From contig JAXMCR010000002.1 in assembly GCA_046349255.1 (NCBI GenBank), positions 372,001 to 436,000 of the forward strand: DNA of 64,000 nucleotides. The letters are read 5' to 3'. A program made the translations under genes and the position numbers. Shown here one piece after another: positions 18,734 to 27,811 of this stretch; positions within the stretch are counted from its first letter, which is position 1, and each line of letters starts with the position of its first letter. This stretch comes from DAIODI01 sp046349255 (GTDB lineage Bacteria > Pseudomonadota > Alphaproteobacteria > Rhizobiales > Aestuariivirgaceae). Below the pieces are notes generated by a model, which searched no databases, was not told the origin of the DNA, and saw only the letters and a list, made by a program, of their open reading frames with translations.

Positions 18734-20712
18734 GCGCGCTGCCCGGCCATCGCGCCCGCGCGCGCCGACTTCGGCGCGCCGACACGGAAGCGGCGATCGG
18801 TGAGCGACAGGAAGCCGCCGAGGAACATCATGACGGCGCCGGTCCAGAGCAGGCTGACGAACGGCTGGAAGTAGGCGCGCACGACGCGCGATCCGTCCGT
18901 GCTTCGGTCGCCCATGACGACGTAGACGTCGCCGGTCGGGCGGTGCAGCAGGCCCACTTCCGTCGTCGGCTGGCGCGACGGCATGAACTCGCGTTTTTCC
19001 GACACGAGCGATGCGAGCGGCGCGCCGTTGCGGCTCACGTCGAACCCGCCGGAAATTCCCGTGTAGTTCGGGCCGACCAGCGGCTTCTCGCCGGTGAACT
19101 TCACGTCGATGCCGCCGACGGTGATCGTGTCGCCGGGCTTCATCGTCACCACCTTCTCGTCCTTCCAGGACGAGACGCCGACGATGCCGAGCACGAGAAC
19201 CCCGACCCCGGCGTGCGCCAACGCCCCACCCCACACCGAGCGCGGCAGGCCCATCAGCCGGTTCATCGCGACCGAGACCGGAACCTTGCGGAACTGCGCA
19301 CGACCCAGGAGGTCGGCGAGGCTCCCGACCGCGATCCAGAAGCCGAGCGCGATGCCGAACGGGGCGAGCCAGGGCCCCGGATACTTGATCGCCATCACCG
19401 CGACGCCGACCACCAGCGCGATCGCCGCCGCCCACCAGAGCCTTGCGAGCGCCGCCGTCAGATCCGCGCGCTTCCAGGAGAGCAGCGGCCCGATCGGCAC
19501 CAAGAGCAGGAGCGGCAGGATCAGCGGCCCGAAGGTGAGGTTGAAGTAGGGCGGGCCGACCGAGATCTTCTCGCCGTTGATCGATTCGAGCAGCAGCGGG
19601 TAGAGCGTGCCGACGAATACGGCCGCGGCGCAGGCCGACAGGAGCAGGTTGTTCACGACCAGCGCGCCTTCGCGGCTGACCGGCGAGAACAGTCCGCCGG
19701 GCTGGAGTGCCGGTGCGCGCCAGGCGTAGAGCGCGAGCGAACCGCCGATGAAGACGCAGAGGATCGCGAGGATGAACACGCCGCGTTCGGGATCGACCGC
19801 GAAGGCGTGCACCGACGTAAGCACGCCGGAGCGCACGAGGAAGGTGCCGACGAGGGAGAGGGAGAACGCGAGGATCGCGAGGAACACGGTCCACACCTTC
19901 AGCGCGTTGCGCTTCTCGACGACGATCGCCGAGTGGAGCAGCGCCGTGCTCGCGAGCCACGGCATCAGCGAGGCGTTCTCGACCGGGTCCCAGAACCACC
20001 AGCCGCCCCAGCCGAGCTCGTAGTAGGCCCACCACGACCCCATCGCGATGCCGATGGTCAGGAACATCCAGGCGGCAAGCGTCCACGGCCGCACCCAGCG
20101 CGCCCAGGCGGCATCGACGCGGCCTTCGATAAGCGCGGCGACCGCGAACGAGAACGCGACCGAAAGCCCGACGTAGCCCGCGTAGAGGAACGGCGGGTGG
20201 AAGGCGAGCGCCGGGTCCTGCAGCAGCGGGTTGAGCCCGCGACCCTCGACCGGCGCCTCGGCGATCCGGAGGAACGGGTTCGAGGTGAGCAGGATGAACA
20301 GGAGGAACGCGACGCTGATCGAGGCCTGGACGGAGAGGACGAGCGCCTTGAGCTTCGGCGGGAGGTTCGAACCGGTGGCGGCGACGGCGGCGCCGAAGAT
20401 CGCGAGGATCATCACCCAGAGCACCATCGAGCCCTCGTGGTTCCCCCAGACACCGGAGATCTTGTAGAGGAGCGGCTTCGCCGAATGCGAGTTCTCGAAC
20501 ACGTTCTCGACCGAGAAGTCGGAGACGAGGTAGCTCCAGGTGAGCGCTGCGAAGGCGGTTGCGATCAGCGCGAGCTGGAGCAGGCTCGCCGGGACCGCGA
20601 CGCCCATCAGCGCGCGGTCGTTGGCGCGTGCGCCGTAGAGCGGCACGAAGAACTGGACGAGAGCGGTGACGAGCGCGAGCGCGAGCGCGAAATGGCCGAG
20701 TTCCGGGATCAT
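18730..20712 (-). CDS. ccmF: Heme lyase CcmF (CycK)
   Basis: The protein has 660 aa, with about 15 transmembrane helices. The WWD heme-handling signature (WGGWWFWDPVENAS) is intact, as are long periplasmic loops with conserved histidines. It transfers heme from CcmE to apocytochrome c. The ATG at 20712 (MIPELGHFALA) overlaps the ccmE stop, and the stop overlaps the ccmH start, so the operon is tightly coupled. The frame continues open far upstream of 20712, but that part is a shadow of ccmE. Confidence 0.96.
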   Translation of the reverse strand: MIPELGHFALALALVTALVQFFVPLYGARANDRALMGVAVPASLLQLALIATAFAALTWSYLVSDFSVENVFENSHSAKPLLYKISGVWGNHEGSMVLWVMILAIFGAAVAATGSNLPPKLKALVLSVQASISVAFLLFILLTSNPFLRIAEAPVEGRGLNPLLQDPALAFHPPFLYAGYVGLSVAFSFAVAALIEGRVDAAWARWVRPWTLAAWMFLTIGIAMGSWWAYYELGWGGWWFWDPVENASLMPWLASTALLHSAIVVEKRNALKVWTVFLAILAFSLSLVGTFLVRSGVLTSVHAFAVDPERGVFILAILCVFIGGSLALYAWRAPALQPGGLFSPVSREGALVVNNLLLSACAAAVFVGTLYPLLLESINGEKISVGPPYFNLTFGPLILPLLLLVPIGPLLSWKRADLTAALARLWWAAAIALVVGVAVMAIKYPGPWLAPFGIALGFWIAVGSLADLLGRAQFRKVPVSVAMNRLMGLPRSVWGGALAHAGVGVLVLGIVGVSSWKDEKVVTMKPGDTITVGGIDVKFTGEKPLVGPNYTGISGGFDVSRNGAPLASLVSEKREFMPSRQPTTEVGLLHRPTGDVYVVMGDRSTDGSRVVRAYFQPFVSLLWTGAVMMFLGGFLSLTDRRFRVGAPKSARAGAMAGQRA

Positions 20713-21146
20713 TTGCTTTCCTGCCAGAGGCCCTGCTTCTTCAGTTCGTCCGCGACTTCGCGCGGCATGTACTTCTCGTCGTGCTTTGCAAGGATCGTAT
20801 CGGCGACGAACACCCCCTCGGGGTCGAGCCTGCCGGTCGCGACCACGCCTTCGCCCTCGCCGAACAGGTCGGGGAGCTGGCCCTTGTAGTAGACGGGGAG
20901 CGAGTCCTTCGTATCGGTGATCTTGAAGCGCACCTCGAGCCCGTTGCCCTTCTCGACCGTGCCCTTCTCGACGAGGCCGCCCAGGCGGAACGGCTGTCCG
21001 GAGGGCACCTTCATCTCCACCACCTTGGCCGGCGTGTAGAAGTACATGATCGTGTCGTTGAGCGCATAGAGCACCAGCCCCGTGGCGACGGCGAGCATCG
21101 CGAGGCCGGTCGACAAAAGCAGCGTGCGTTTCTGTTTTCTCGTCAT
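20709..21146 (-). CDS. ccmE: Heme chaperone CcmE (CycJ)
   Basis: The protein has 145 aa, with an N-terminal membrane anchor (LLLSTGLAMLAVATGLVLYAL) and an OB-fold periplasmic domain. The covalent heme-binding histidine is H122 in the motif HDEKYMP. It carries heme from the CcmABCD side to CcmF. It starts 5 nt after the ccmI stop. Confidence 0.97.
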   Translation of the reverse strand: MTRKQKRTLLLSTGLAMLAVATGLVLYALNDTIMYFYTPAKVVEMKVPSGQPFRLGGLVEKGTVEKGNGLEVRFKITDTKDSLPVYYKGQLPDLFGEGEGVVATGRLDPEGVFVADTILAKHDEKYMPREVADELKKQGLWQESK

Positions 21147-21151
21147 GGTCG

Positions 21152-22282
21152 TCAGTTGAGCCCCAGCGTCTTCCTCGCGTCGGCGATCTGCGCCTGGGCC
21201 TTCTCGTCATCCTTGAAACGCGTGGCGGCGGCATCGAGTGCCGCGACCGCGCGGTCGCGCTCGCCCAACACCATGCGGGCACGCGCCAGCCTGAGCCAGC
21301 CGTCGAGGTCGCTGCCGTCCTTCTGCAGCCGTTCGTCGAGCTTGTCGACCATTGCGCGGATCATCAGCTGCTGCTGGTCGGCCGGCATGTTCTGCAGCGC
21401 CGCAGCCTCGGGCGGCAGCGCGGGCGCGATGTCGCCGCCCTTGGCGGCGGCCTGCGCCCCCGGCTTGGAGAGGGCCGCGATGCGTTCCTCGACCGCCGCC
21501 TTGTAGGGCGCGTCGGCCGGGGCGTCGGCGAGCAGCGCCTTCCAGCCGTCGAGCGCCACTTGCGTGTTGCCCGCCTGCTCCTCGGCGAGCGTGCGATAGA
21601 AGCGCGCCTTCGGGAACTTCGGGTCGATCTTCAGCGCCTGGTCGAACGCCGAGCGGGCTTCCGCGGACACGAGCCCGTCGTTGGCCGCCATCAGCGATTC
21701 GCCGAGGTTCGACAGAAGCTCAGGCGTCGGACCGGACAGCTCGATGATCTTGGCGTAGGCGGCCGCGGCGTCGGCGTCACGGCCGAGGCGGGTATAGGAT
21801 GGCGCGATCACCATCCAGCCGTGCGCATCGTTCGGGTTCTCGGCGAGGTGCTTTTCGACCTTCGCCACCATGGCGGGGAAGTCGCCGCGTTCGACGGCGT
21901 GTTCCAGCCGGTCGGCGAGCGGCACGCTCGGCAGCGCCGGCTTGCCGTTGACGAGGTAGATGCCGAAGGCCGCCGCGGGCACGAGCACCACGAGCAGCGC
22001 GGCAAGCGTCCGGTGCGAGGCCGAGGACGCCGGAGAAGCGAGATCGGCGGCGTCGGATCGCACCGTCAGCATGCGGCGGCGGATCTCGTTGCGGGCGCCT
22101 TCCGCGTCGGCCTTCGAAATCAGGCCCGCGGCCTCGTCGCGGTCGAGTTCGGCGAGCTGGTCGCGATAGACCGCGAGGTCGTACTCGCCGAGCGCAACGC
22201 CGTCGCGACGCTTGAGCACCGGCCACAGGAGGGCCGCGAGCACCACCGCCAACGCCACTGCAAACGCAAGGTAGATCGTCAT
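21152..22282 (-). CDS. ccmI: Cytochrome c maturation protein CcmI (CycH)
   Basis: The protein has 376 aa, with two transmembrane helices (residues ~2-23, and ~92-112 around TLAALLVVLVPAAAFGIYLV) separated by a cytoplasmic loop, then a periplasmic TPR domain (LAENPNDAHGWMVIAPSYTRLGR and following units). CcmI binds the C-termini of apocytochromes and delivers them to CcmFH. It is the first gene of the operon; its promoter should be in 22283-22521, shared with the divergent sox operon. Confidence 0.93.
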   Translation of the reverse strand: MTIYLAFAVALAVVLAALLWPVLKRRDGVALGEYDLAVYRDQLAELDRDEAAGLISKADAEGARNEIRRRMLTVRSDAADLASPASSASHRTLAALLVVLVPAAAFGIYLVNGKPALPSVPLADRLEHAVERGDFPAMVAKVEKHLAENPNDAHGWMVIAPSYTRLGRDADAAAAYAKIIELSGPTPELLSNLGESLMAANDGLVSAEARSAFDQALKIDPKFPKARFYRTLAEEQAGNTQVALDGWKALLADAPADAPYKAAVEERIAALSKPGAQAAAKGGDIAPALPPEAAALQNMPADQQQLMIRAMVDKLDERLQKDGSDLDGWLRLARARMVLGERDRAVAALDAAATRFKDDEKAQAQIADARKTLGLN

Positions 22283-22369
22283 TTCCGCCTTTATCCGCGC
22301 GTCACGCGATGAGGTGCGCGCGCTTCGTCTCCGATACTAGCCCCGGCATGCGCCGGTTTTCAGCGGCCC

Positions 22370-22403
22370 CGTGTCGCACGCCGGTCAAACGTCCGTGTCG
22401 CAC
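22370..22403. promoter_or_regulatory. Direct repeat of CGTGTCGCAC between ccmI and soxB
   Basis: CGTGTCGCAC occurs at 22370-22379 and again at 22394-22403, 24 nt apart, roughly two helical turns, the usual spacing for AraC-family half-sites. It lies 120-150 nt upstream of soxB, in the divergent region with ccmI. It may be an activator site for the sarcosine oxidase operon. Confidence 0.4.
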
Positions 22404-22439
22404 CTGCGCCGGGCGAGGTCGCAATCCGATGGAGCCTTA

Positions 22440-22451
22440 CACCACGTGGTG
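22440..22451. promoter_or_regulatory. Perfect 12-bp palindrome upstream of soxB
   Basis: CACCACGTGGTG is a perfect palindrome 71 nt before the soxB start. It is symmetrical enough to be a dimer-binding operator, but no specific family can be named from the sequence. Confidence 0.4.
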
Positions 22452-22521
22452 ATAGGTTCCAACCGCCCGCGGAAGCCCGATCGCGCCTCCGTGCGGTCCT
22501 CCCAGCGGTGCATCCGGGATC

Positions 22522-23772
22522 ATGAAACGGTATTCCATTTTTTCGCTGGCCCGAAACGCGGCCAGCTACCACAGCGAGTGGGGCCGCGCCTGGCGGAGCC
22601 CCGAACCGCAGCCTGAGTACGACGTCGTGATCATCGGCGCCGGCGGCCACGGCCTCGCGACGGCCTACTACCTCGCCAAGCACCACAAGCCGGGCCGCAT
22701 CGCGGTGATCGAGAAGGGCTGGCTCGGCGGCGGCAACACCGGGCGCAACACCACGATCATCCGGTCGAACTACCTGCAGGATCCCTCGATCGCGATCTAC
22801 GAGCTCTCCCGGTCGCTCTACGAGACGCTGTCGCAGGAACTGAACTACAACATGATGTTCTCCCCGCGCGGCCTCCTCATGCTCTGCCAGACCGAGCACG
22901 AGTTCCGCGCGATGAAGCGCACCTCGCATGCGAACCGGCTCGCTGGCCTCACCTGCCGGATGATCACGCCGGAGGAGGTGAAGGAGATCGTTCCGATCAT
23001 CAACATCGACCGGAACTGCCGCTACCCGATCCTCGGCGCCTACTACCAGCCGCGCGGCGGCACCGGCCGGCACGACGCGGTCGCCTGGGGCTACGCCCGC
23101 GCCGCCGACGACCTCGGCGTCGACATCATCCAGAACTGCGAGGTCACGGCGATCCACCGCGACGGCGACCGCGTGACCGGCCTCGACACGACGCGCGGAA
23201 CGATCCGTACGAAAAAGATCGGCGTGGTCGCCGCCGGGCACACCTCCGTCGTCATGCAGATGGCGGGAGTGCGGATGCCGATCGAGAGCCTGTGCCTGCA
23301 GGCGCTGGTCTCCGAGCCGATCAAGCCGGTGATCGACTGCGTGGTGATGGCGAACACCGTGCACGGCTACATGAGCCAGTCCGACAAGGGCGAACTGGTG
23401 ATCGGCGGCGGCACGGACCCCTACAACAACTACTCCCAGCGCGGCTCCTTCCCGGCGCTCGAGCACACCGTGACGGCGCTCGTCGAGACGTTCCCGATCA
23501 TCTCGCGGCTCAGGATGCTCCGGCTCTGGGGCGGTATCGTCGACATGACCGGCGACCGCTCGCCCATCATCTCGAAGACCGACGTCCAGGGCCTCTACGT
23601 CAATTGCGGCTGGGGCACCGGCGGCTTCAAGGCGATTCCGGGCTCGGGCTTCGTGTTCGCCGACACCATCGCCAACGACCGGCCGCACGCGATCGCCGAG
23701 CCGTTCGGCCTGAACCGCTTCATCGAAGGCCGGCTGATCGACGAAAGCGTCGCCGCCGCCGTGGCGCACTGA
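22522..23772 (+). CDS. soxB: Sarcosine oxidase beta subunit
   Basis: The protein has 416 aa. The N-terminal leader MKRYSIFSLARNA and the FAD fold DVVIIGAGGHGLATAYYLAKHH are typical of heterotetrameric SoxB, followed by EKGWLGGGNTGRNTT and the C-terminal GWGTGGFKAIPGSG. SoxB holds FAD and the covalently bound FMN and demethylates sarcosine to glycine, with the one-carbon unit passing to tetrahydrofolate. It is the first gene of soxBDAG, 13 nt before soxD. Confidence 0.95.
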   Translation: MKRYSIFSLARNAASYHSEWGRAWRSPEPQPEYDVVIIGAGGHGLATAYYLAKHHKPGRIAVIEKGWLGGGNTGRNTTIIRSNYLQDPSIAIYELSRSLYETLSQELNYNMMFSPRGLLMLCQTEHEFRAMKRTSHANRLAGLTCRMITPEEVKEIVPIINIDRNCRYPILGAYYQPRGGTGRHDAVAWGYARAADDLGVDIIQNCEVTAIHRDGDRVTGLDTTRGTIRTKKIGVVAAGHTSVVMQMAGVRMPIESLCLQALVSEPIKPVIDCVVMANTVHGYMSQSDKGELVIGGGTDPYNNYSQRGSFPALEHTVTALVETFPIISRLRMLRLWGGIVDMTGDRSPIISKTDVQGLYVNCGWGTGGFKAIPGSGFVFADTIANDRPHAIAEPFGLNRFIEGRLIDESVAAAVAH

Positions 23773-23785
23773 GGGGAGGACAGAA

Positions 23786-24205
23786 ATGCTCGTCGTATCC
23801 TGCCCCGTCTGCGGCGTCGTCGGCGAAGAGGCCGACTTCCACTACGGCGGCCAGGCGCATGTCCGCCGCCCCGCCTCGCACGATCCCGCCAACATCACCG
23901 ACGCCCAGCAGCGCGACTACCTGTTCATGCGCCACAACCCGAAGGGCATCCACTTCGAGCGCTGGCGCTGCGACCGCGGCTGCGGCAAGTGGTTCAACGC
24001 CGTGCGCGACACCGTCACCCTCGACTTCAAGGCGTACTACGGCGCGACGGAGCTGCCGCCGCTCGAATGGATGAAGCAGGCGACCGGCGAATGGGCGCAG
24101 TTCTTCGCCCCGAAGATCGCCGCGCTCGAGGCCCAGGCCGCAGCACCGACCGCCTCCGCCAAACCCGCCTCCAGCCGCACCCGCAAGCGGGCCGAAGAAC
24201 AATGA
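23786..24205 (+). CDS. soxD: Sarcosine oxidase delta subunit
   Basis: The protein has 139 aa, slightly longer than usual, with an Ala/Pro-rich basic tail after residue ~115. Zinc-type cysteines C6/C9 (CPVC) and C62/C66 (RCDRGC), with H56 between, match the structural zinc site of SoxD. GGAG precedes the ATG. The stop overlaps the soxA start. Confidence 0.95.
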   Translation: MLVVSCPVCGVVGEEADFHYGGQAHVRRPASHDPANITDAQQRDYLFMRHNPKGIHFERWRCDRGCGKWFNAVRDTVTLDFKAYYGATELPPLEWMKQATGEWAQFFAPKIAALEAQAAAPTASAKPASSRTRKRAEEQ

Positions 24206-27200
24206 CCGGCAAACCCTATCGCCTCCCCGCCCCGAACGGCCGGCTGATCGACCGCAGCCGCACCGTCTCCTTCACCTTCGACGGCAAGCGCCTCAGCGGT
24301 TACGCCGGCGACACGCTCGCCTCCGCCGTGATGGCGAACGGCCAGCGCCTGTTCGGCAGGAGCTTCAAGTACCACCGCCCGCGCGGCGTCATCGGGCTCG
24401 GCTCCGAGGAAGCGAACGCGCTCGTCGGCGTCGGCAAGGCCGAGCGCCACGAGCCGAACCTGCGCGCCTCGCAGGTCGAGCTCTACGACGGCCTCGAGGC
24501 GGTGAGCCAGAACCGCTGGCCCTCGCTCGAGTTCGACGTGGGCGCGGTGAACTCGCTGTTCTCGCGCTTCCTGCCCGGCGGCTTCTACTACAAGACCTTC
24601 ATGTGGCCGCGCTCGTTCTGGAAGCAGTTCTACGAGCCGTTCATCCGCCATGCGGCGGGCCTCGGCACGGCGCCCAAGGGCCGCGACCCCGACACCTACG
24701 AGCAGATCCACGTGCACTGCGACGTGCTGGTGGTCGGCGGCGGCGTTGCGGGTCTCGCGGCGGCCGAAGCGGCAGCAGCTGCGGGCAAGCGCGTGATCCT
24801 CGCGGACGAGAACCCCGACCTCGGCGGCGTCGCCGACCTGCATGGCGGCGCAATCGACGGCGCACCGGTACTCGACTGGGTCGGCGCGCGTGCCGCGGCG
24901 ATGGCGTCAGCCGCCAACGTCGAGGTGCTGACGCGCACGACCGTCGTCGGCCACTTCCACCACAACTGGGTGCTGCTCTTCGAACGCCTCGGCGATCACG
25001 ACGCGCTGAACCGCCGCGCCGGCGCCCCGCGCCACCGGCTGTGGAAGGTGCGTGCCAAGCGCATCGTCCTGGCGACCGGCGCGCTCGAGCGGCCGATCCC
25101 GTTCGCCAACAACGACCGGCCGGGCGTGATGCTCGCCTCCGCCGCGCGCGGCTATGCGCTGCGCTACGGCGTGGCGCCCGGCGTCAACGGCGTGCTCTTC
25201 ACCAACAACGACGACGCCTATCGCACGGCGCTGGCGCTGCGGGCGGCGGGAGCGAACATCGCCGCCGTCGTCGACAGCCGCCGTTCGCCCGGCGCGATTG
25301 CCGAGGAAGTGCGCGCGCAAGGCATCCGCATCGAGACTGGCAGCGCGCTCTCGGGCCTCTCCGCCGAACGCGGCGGGCGGGAAATCACCGGCGTGAAGGT
25401 CGCGGGCTACCGCGCGGCGGGCACCCGCGTCCTCGCCGAGGAAAAGATCGCCTGCGACTGGGTCGGCGTCTCGGGCGGCTTCAACCCGGTGGTGCACCTG
25501 TGGTGCCACAACGGCGGCAAGCTCGCGTGGGACGACCGGATCGCGAGCTTCCGGCCCGATCGCCACCACGACCAGATCGTGCCGGCGGGCGCTGCCTCCG
25601 GCGTGTTCGACCTCAAGGCCTGCGTCGAGACCGGCTATGCCGCGGGCGAACGCGCTGCCGGCAAGCCGTTGGCCGCCCGGTCGGCCAAGGCGGTCGACAC
25701 TACCGGCGAGCCGAACCTCGAGCCGATCTGGTTTTCGCCCGCATCCGGCGGCTACCACGTCGGCAACAAGCACTTCATCGACTTCCAGAACGACGTGACG
25801 GTGGCCGACCTCGAACTCGCCCAGCGCGAGGGCTACACCTCGGTCGAGCACACCAAGCGCTACACGACGTGGTCGATGGCGACCGACCAGGGCAAGACCT
25901 CGAACATCGCGGGTCTGGGCGTCCTGTCGGAAGCGACCGGCAAGTCGGTGCCGGAGATCGGCATCACGACGTTCCGTCCTCCGTACACGCCGTTTTCCTT
26001 CGGCTCGATCGCCGGGCTCAACACGAAGTCGCTGTTCCTGCCCGTGCGCCAGACCGCCGTCTACGACTGGCACGTGGCGAACGGAGCGGTGTTCGAGCCG
26101 GTGGGCCTCTGGCGGCGCCCCTACTGCTACCCGCGCTCCGGGGAAAGCAAGGAGCAGGCGATCCACCGCGAGGTGCTGGCCGTGCGCCGCAAGGTCGGCC
26201 TGCTCGACGCCTCGACGCTCGGCAAGATCGAGATCAAGGGGCCGGACGCCGGAACCTTCCTCGACCGCATGTACACCAACACGTTCTCGACGCTCGCCGT
26301 GGGCAACTGCCGCTACGGCCTGATGCTGAACGAACTCGGCTTCCTGATGGACGACGGCGTGACGGTGCGGCTCGGCGACGACCACTACCTCATGCACACG
26401 ACCTCGGGCGGCGCCGACCGGATCGCGGCCTGGCTCGAGGAGTGGCTCCAGACCGAGTGGCCGACGCTGAAGGTATTCGTCACGCCGGTGACGGAGCAGT
26501 GGTCGCAGTTCGCGCTCGCCGGCCCGTTCGCGCGCCAGGTGCTGGAACGGCTCGACAGCGACATAGACTTCAGGGCCGAAGCCTTCCCGTTCATGACCTG
26601 CAAGACGGGCCGAATCGCCGGCGTGCCGGTGCGCGTGTTCCGCATCTCGTTCTCCGGCGAGCAGAGTTTCGAGGTCGCCTGCCCGGCCGGCTACGGACGC
26701 GCGCTGTGGGATCTGCTGCTGGCCAAGGGTCGCGATTTCGGCATCGAGCCCTACGGCACCGAGGCGCTGCACATCCTACGCGCCGAGAAGGGCTACATCG
26801 TCATCGGCGACGAGACCGATGGCACGGTGACGCCGGACGATGTCGGGCTGTCCGGGCTCGTCTCGAAAAAGAAGGCGGACTTCGTCGGCAAGCGCTCGCT
26901 CGAGCAGTCGTTCCTGAAGTCTCCCGGCCGCAAGCAGCTCGTCGGCCTCCTGACGCTCGACCCGAACGAGGTTCTGCCTGACGGGGCGCACGCCGTCGCG
27001 GACGTCAAGGACAAGCCGCCGATGAAGACCATCGGACACGTCACGTCGACCTACATGAGCCCGACGCTCGAGCGCTCGATCGCCATGGCGCTGATCGAGA
27101 ACGGCCGCGCGCTGATGGGCCAGACGCTCTCCTTCCCGCTCGAGGGCAAGGTGATGAAGGCGAAGGTCGTCGACCCGGTCTTCTACGACAAGGAAGGAGC

Positions 27201-27216
27201 GCGCCAGAATGGCTGA
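24202..27216 (+). CDS. soxA: Sarcosine oxidase alpha subunit
   Basis: The protein has 1004 aa. The N-terminal ferredoxin-like domain (~1-100, TFDGKRLSGYAGDTLASA) is followed by an NAD-binding fold (~175, VLVVGGGVAGLAAAEA) and a C-terminal GcvT-like tetrahydrofolate-binding half (~620-1004), where methylene transfer to THF occurs. The start at 24202 is set by the ATGA overlap with soxD; upstream open frame is a shadow. Full length for the family. Confidence 0.96.
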   Translation: MTGKPYRLPAPNGRLIDRSRTVSFTFDGKRLSGYAGDTLASAVMANGQRLFGRSFKYHRPRGVIGLGSEEANALVGVGKAERHEPNLRASQVELYDGLEAVSQNRWPSLEFDVGAVNSLFSRFLPGGFYYKTFMWPRSFWKQFYEPFIRHAAGLGTAPKGRDPDTYEQIHVHCDVLVVGGGVAGLAAAEAAAAAGKRVILADENPDLGGVADLHGGAIDGAPVLDWVGARAAAMASAANVEVLTRTTVVGHFHHNWVLLFERLGDHDALNRRAGAPRHRLWKVRAKRIVLATGALERPIPFANNDRPGVMLASAARGYALRYGVAPGVNGVLFTNNDDAYRTALALRAAGANIAAVVDSRRSPGAIAEEVRAQGIRIETGSALSGLSAERGGREITGVKVAGYRAAGTRVLAEEKIACDWVGVSGGFNPVVHLWCHNGGKLAWDDRIASFRPDRHHDQIVPAGAASGVFDLKACVETGYAAGERAAGKPLAARSAKAVDTTGEPNLEPIWFSPASGGYHVGNKHFIDFQNDVTVADLELAQREGYTSVEHTKRYTTWSMATDQGKTSNIAGLGVLSEATGKSVPEIGITTFRPPYTPFSFGSIAGLNTKSLFLPVRQTAVYDWHVANGAVFEPVGLWRRPYCYPRSGESKEQAIHREVLAVRRKVGLLDASTLGKIEIKGPDAGTFLDRMYTNTFSTLAVGNCRYGLMLNELGFLMDDGVTVRLGDDHYLMHTTSGGADRIAAWLEEWLQTEWPTLKVFVTPVTEQWSQFALAGPFARQVLERLDSDIDFRAEAFPFMTCKTGRIAGVPVRVFRISFSGEQSFEVACPAGYGRALWDLLLAKGRDFGIEPYGTEALHILRAEKGYIVIGDETDGTVTPDDVGLSGLVSKKKADFVGKRSLEQSFLKSPGRKQLVGLLTLDPNEVLPDGAHAVADVKDKPPMKTIGHVTSTYMSPTLERSIAMALIENGRALMGQTLSFPLEGKVMKAKVVDPVFYDKEGARQNG

Positions 27217-27811
27217 CACGCTGACCCACCGCACGCCGCTCTCCGAGGTGCTGCGCGGTTCCGTGCCCGACAGCGCGGTCGACATCGTCGAGGTGAAGGA
27301 CCGCGGCATGATCGACCTGCGCGGTCATCTGGCCGACCGCGACTTCGGCGGCCTGCTCGGCGTCGACCTCCCCTCCGTGCCCCGGACGTCGGTGAGCCAC
27401 GGCAGCCTCACCGTGCTGTGGCTGTCGCTCGACCAGTGGCTGATCACCTGTCCGCGCGGCGATGCCGTGGCGTTGACGGCGGCGCTCCAGCGCGACCTTC
27501 AGGGCGTGCATTCGCTCGTCGCCGATGTCTCCGACATGCGCACGATCCTGCGCGTGAGCGGCGACGGCGCGGCCGAGGTCCTGATGAAGGGAACGTCCGT
27601 CGACCTCACGCTTGCCGACGGGAAGCCCGGGACGGTGCGCCGGTTGCGGTTCGCCGAGGTCGCCGCGATGGTGCATGCCCTGCCAGACGGCAAGAGCTTC
27701 GACCTCTACGTGTTCCGGTCGTATGCGGACTATGTGCTGCAGTACCTCACAGCGGCCGCGCGGCCGCAGGCGGCGATCCGCCTGTTCAAGGGGTCAGCGC
27801 ATAGCGCGTGA
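27209..27811 (+). CDS. soxG: Sarcosine oxidase gamma subunit
   Basis: The protein has 200 aa, overlapping soxA by 8 nt, and has the GcvT-like fold of SoxG (LWLSLDQWLITCP, VADVSDMRTILRVSG). It completes the heterotetramer. Its 3' end overlaps the convergent C45 hydrolase gene by 26 nt, and no terminator can be seen, so antisense contact between the two transcripts is likely. Confidence 0.93.
   Translation: MADTLTHRTPLSEVLRGSVPDSAVDIVEVKDRGMIDLRGHLADRDFGGLLGVDLPSVPRTSVSHGSLTVLWLSLDQWLITCPRGDAVALTAALQRDLQGVHSLVADVSDMRTILRVSGDGAAEVLMKGTSVDLTLADGKPGTVRRLRFAEVAAMVHALPDGKSFDLYVFRSYADYVLQYLTAAARPQAAIRLFKGSAHSA

Noticed and set aside
23989..24201. Extension of soxA upstream of 24202
   Set aside because: The frame is open, but it overlaps soxD entirely and the family's N-terminus starts at MTGKPYRLP.
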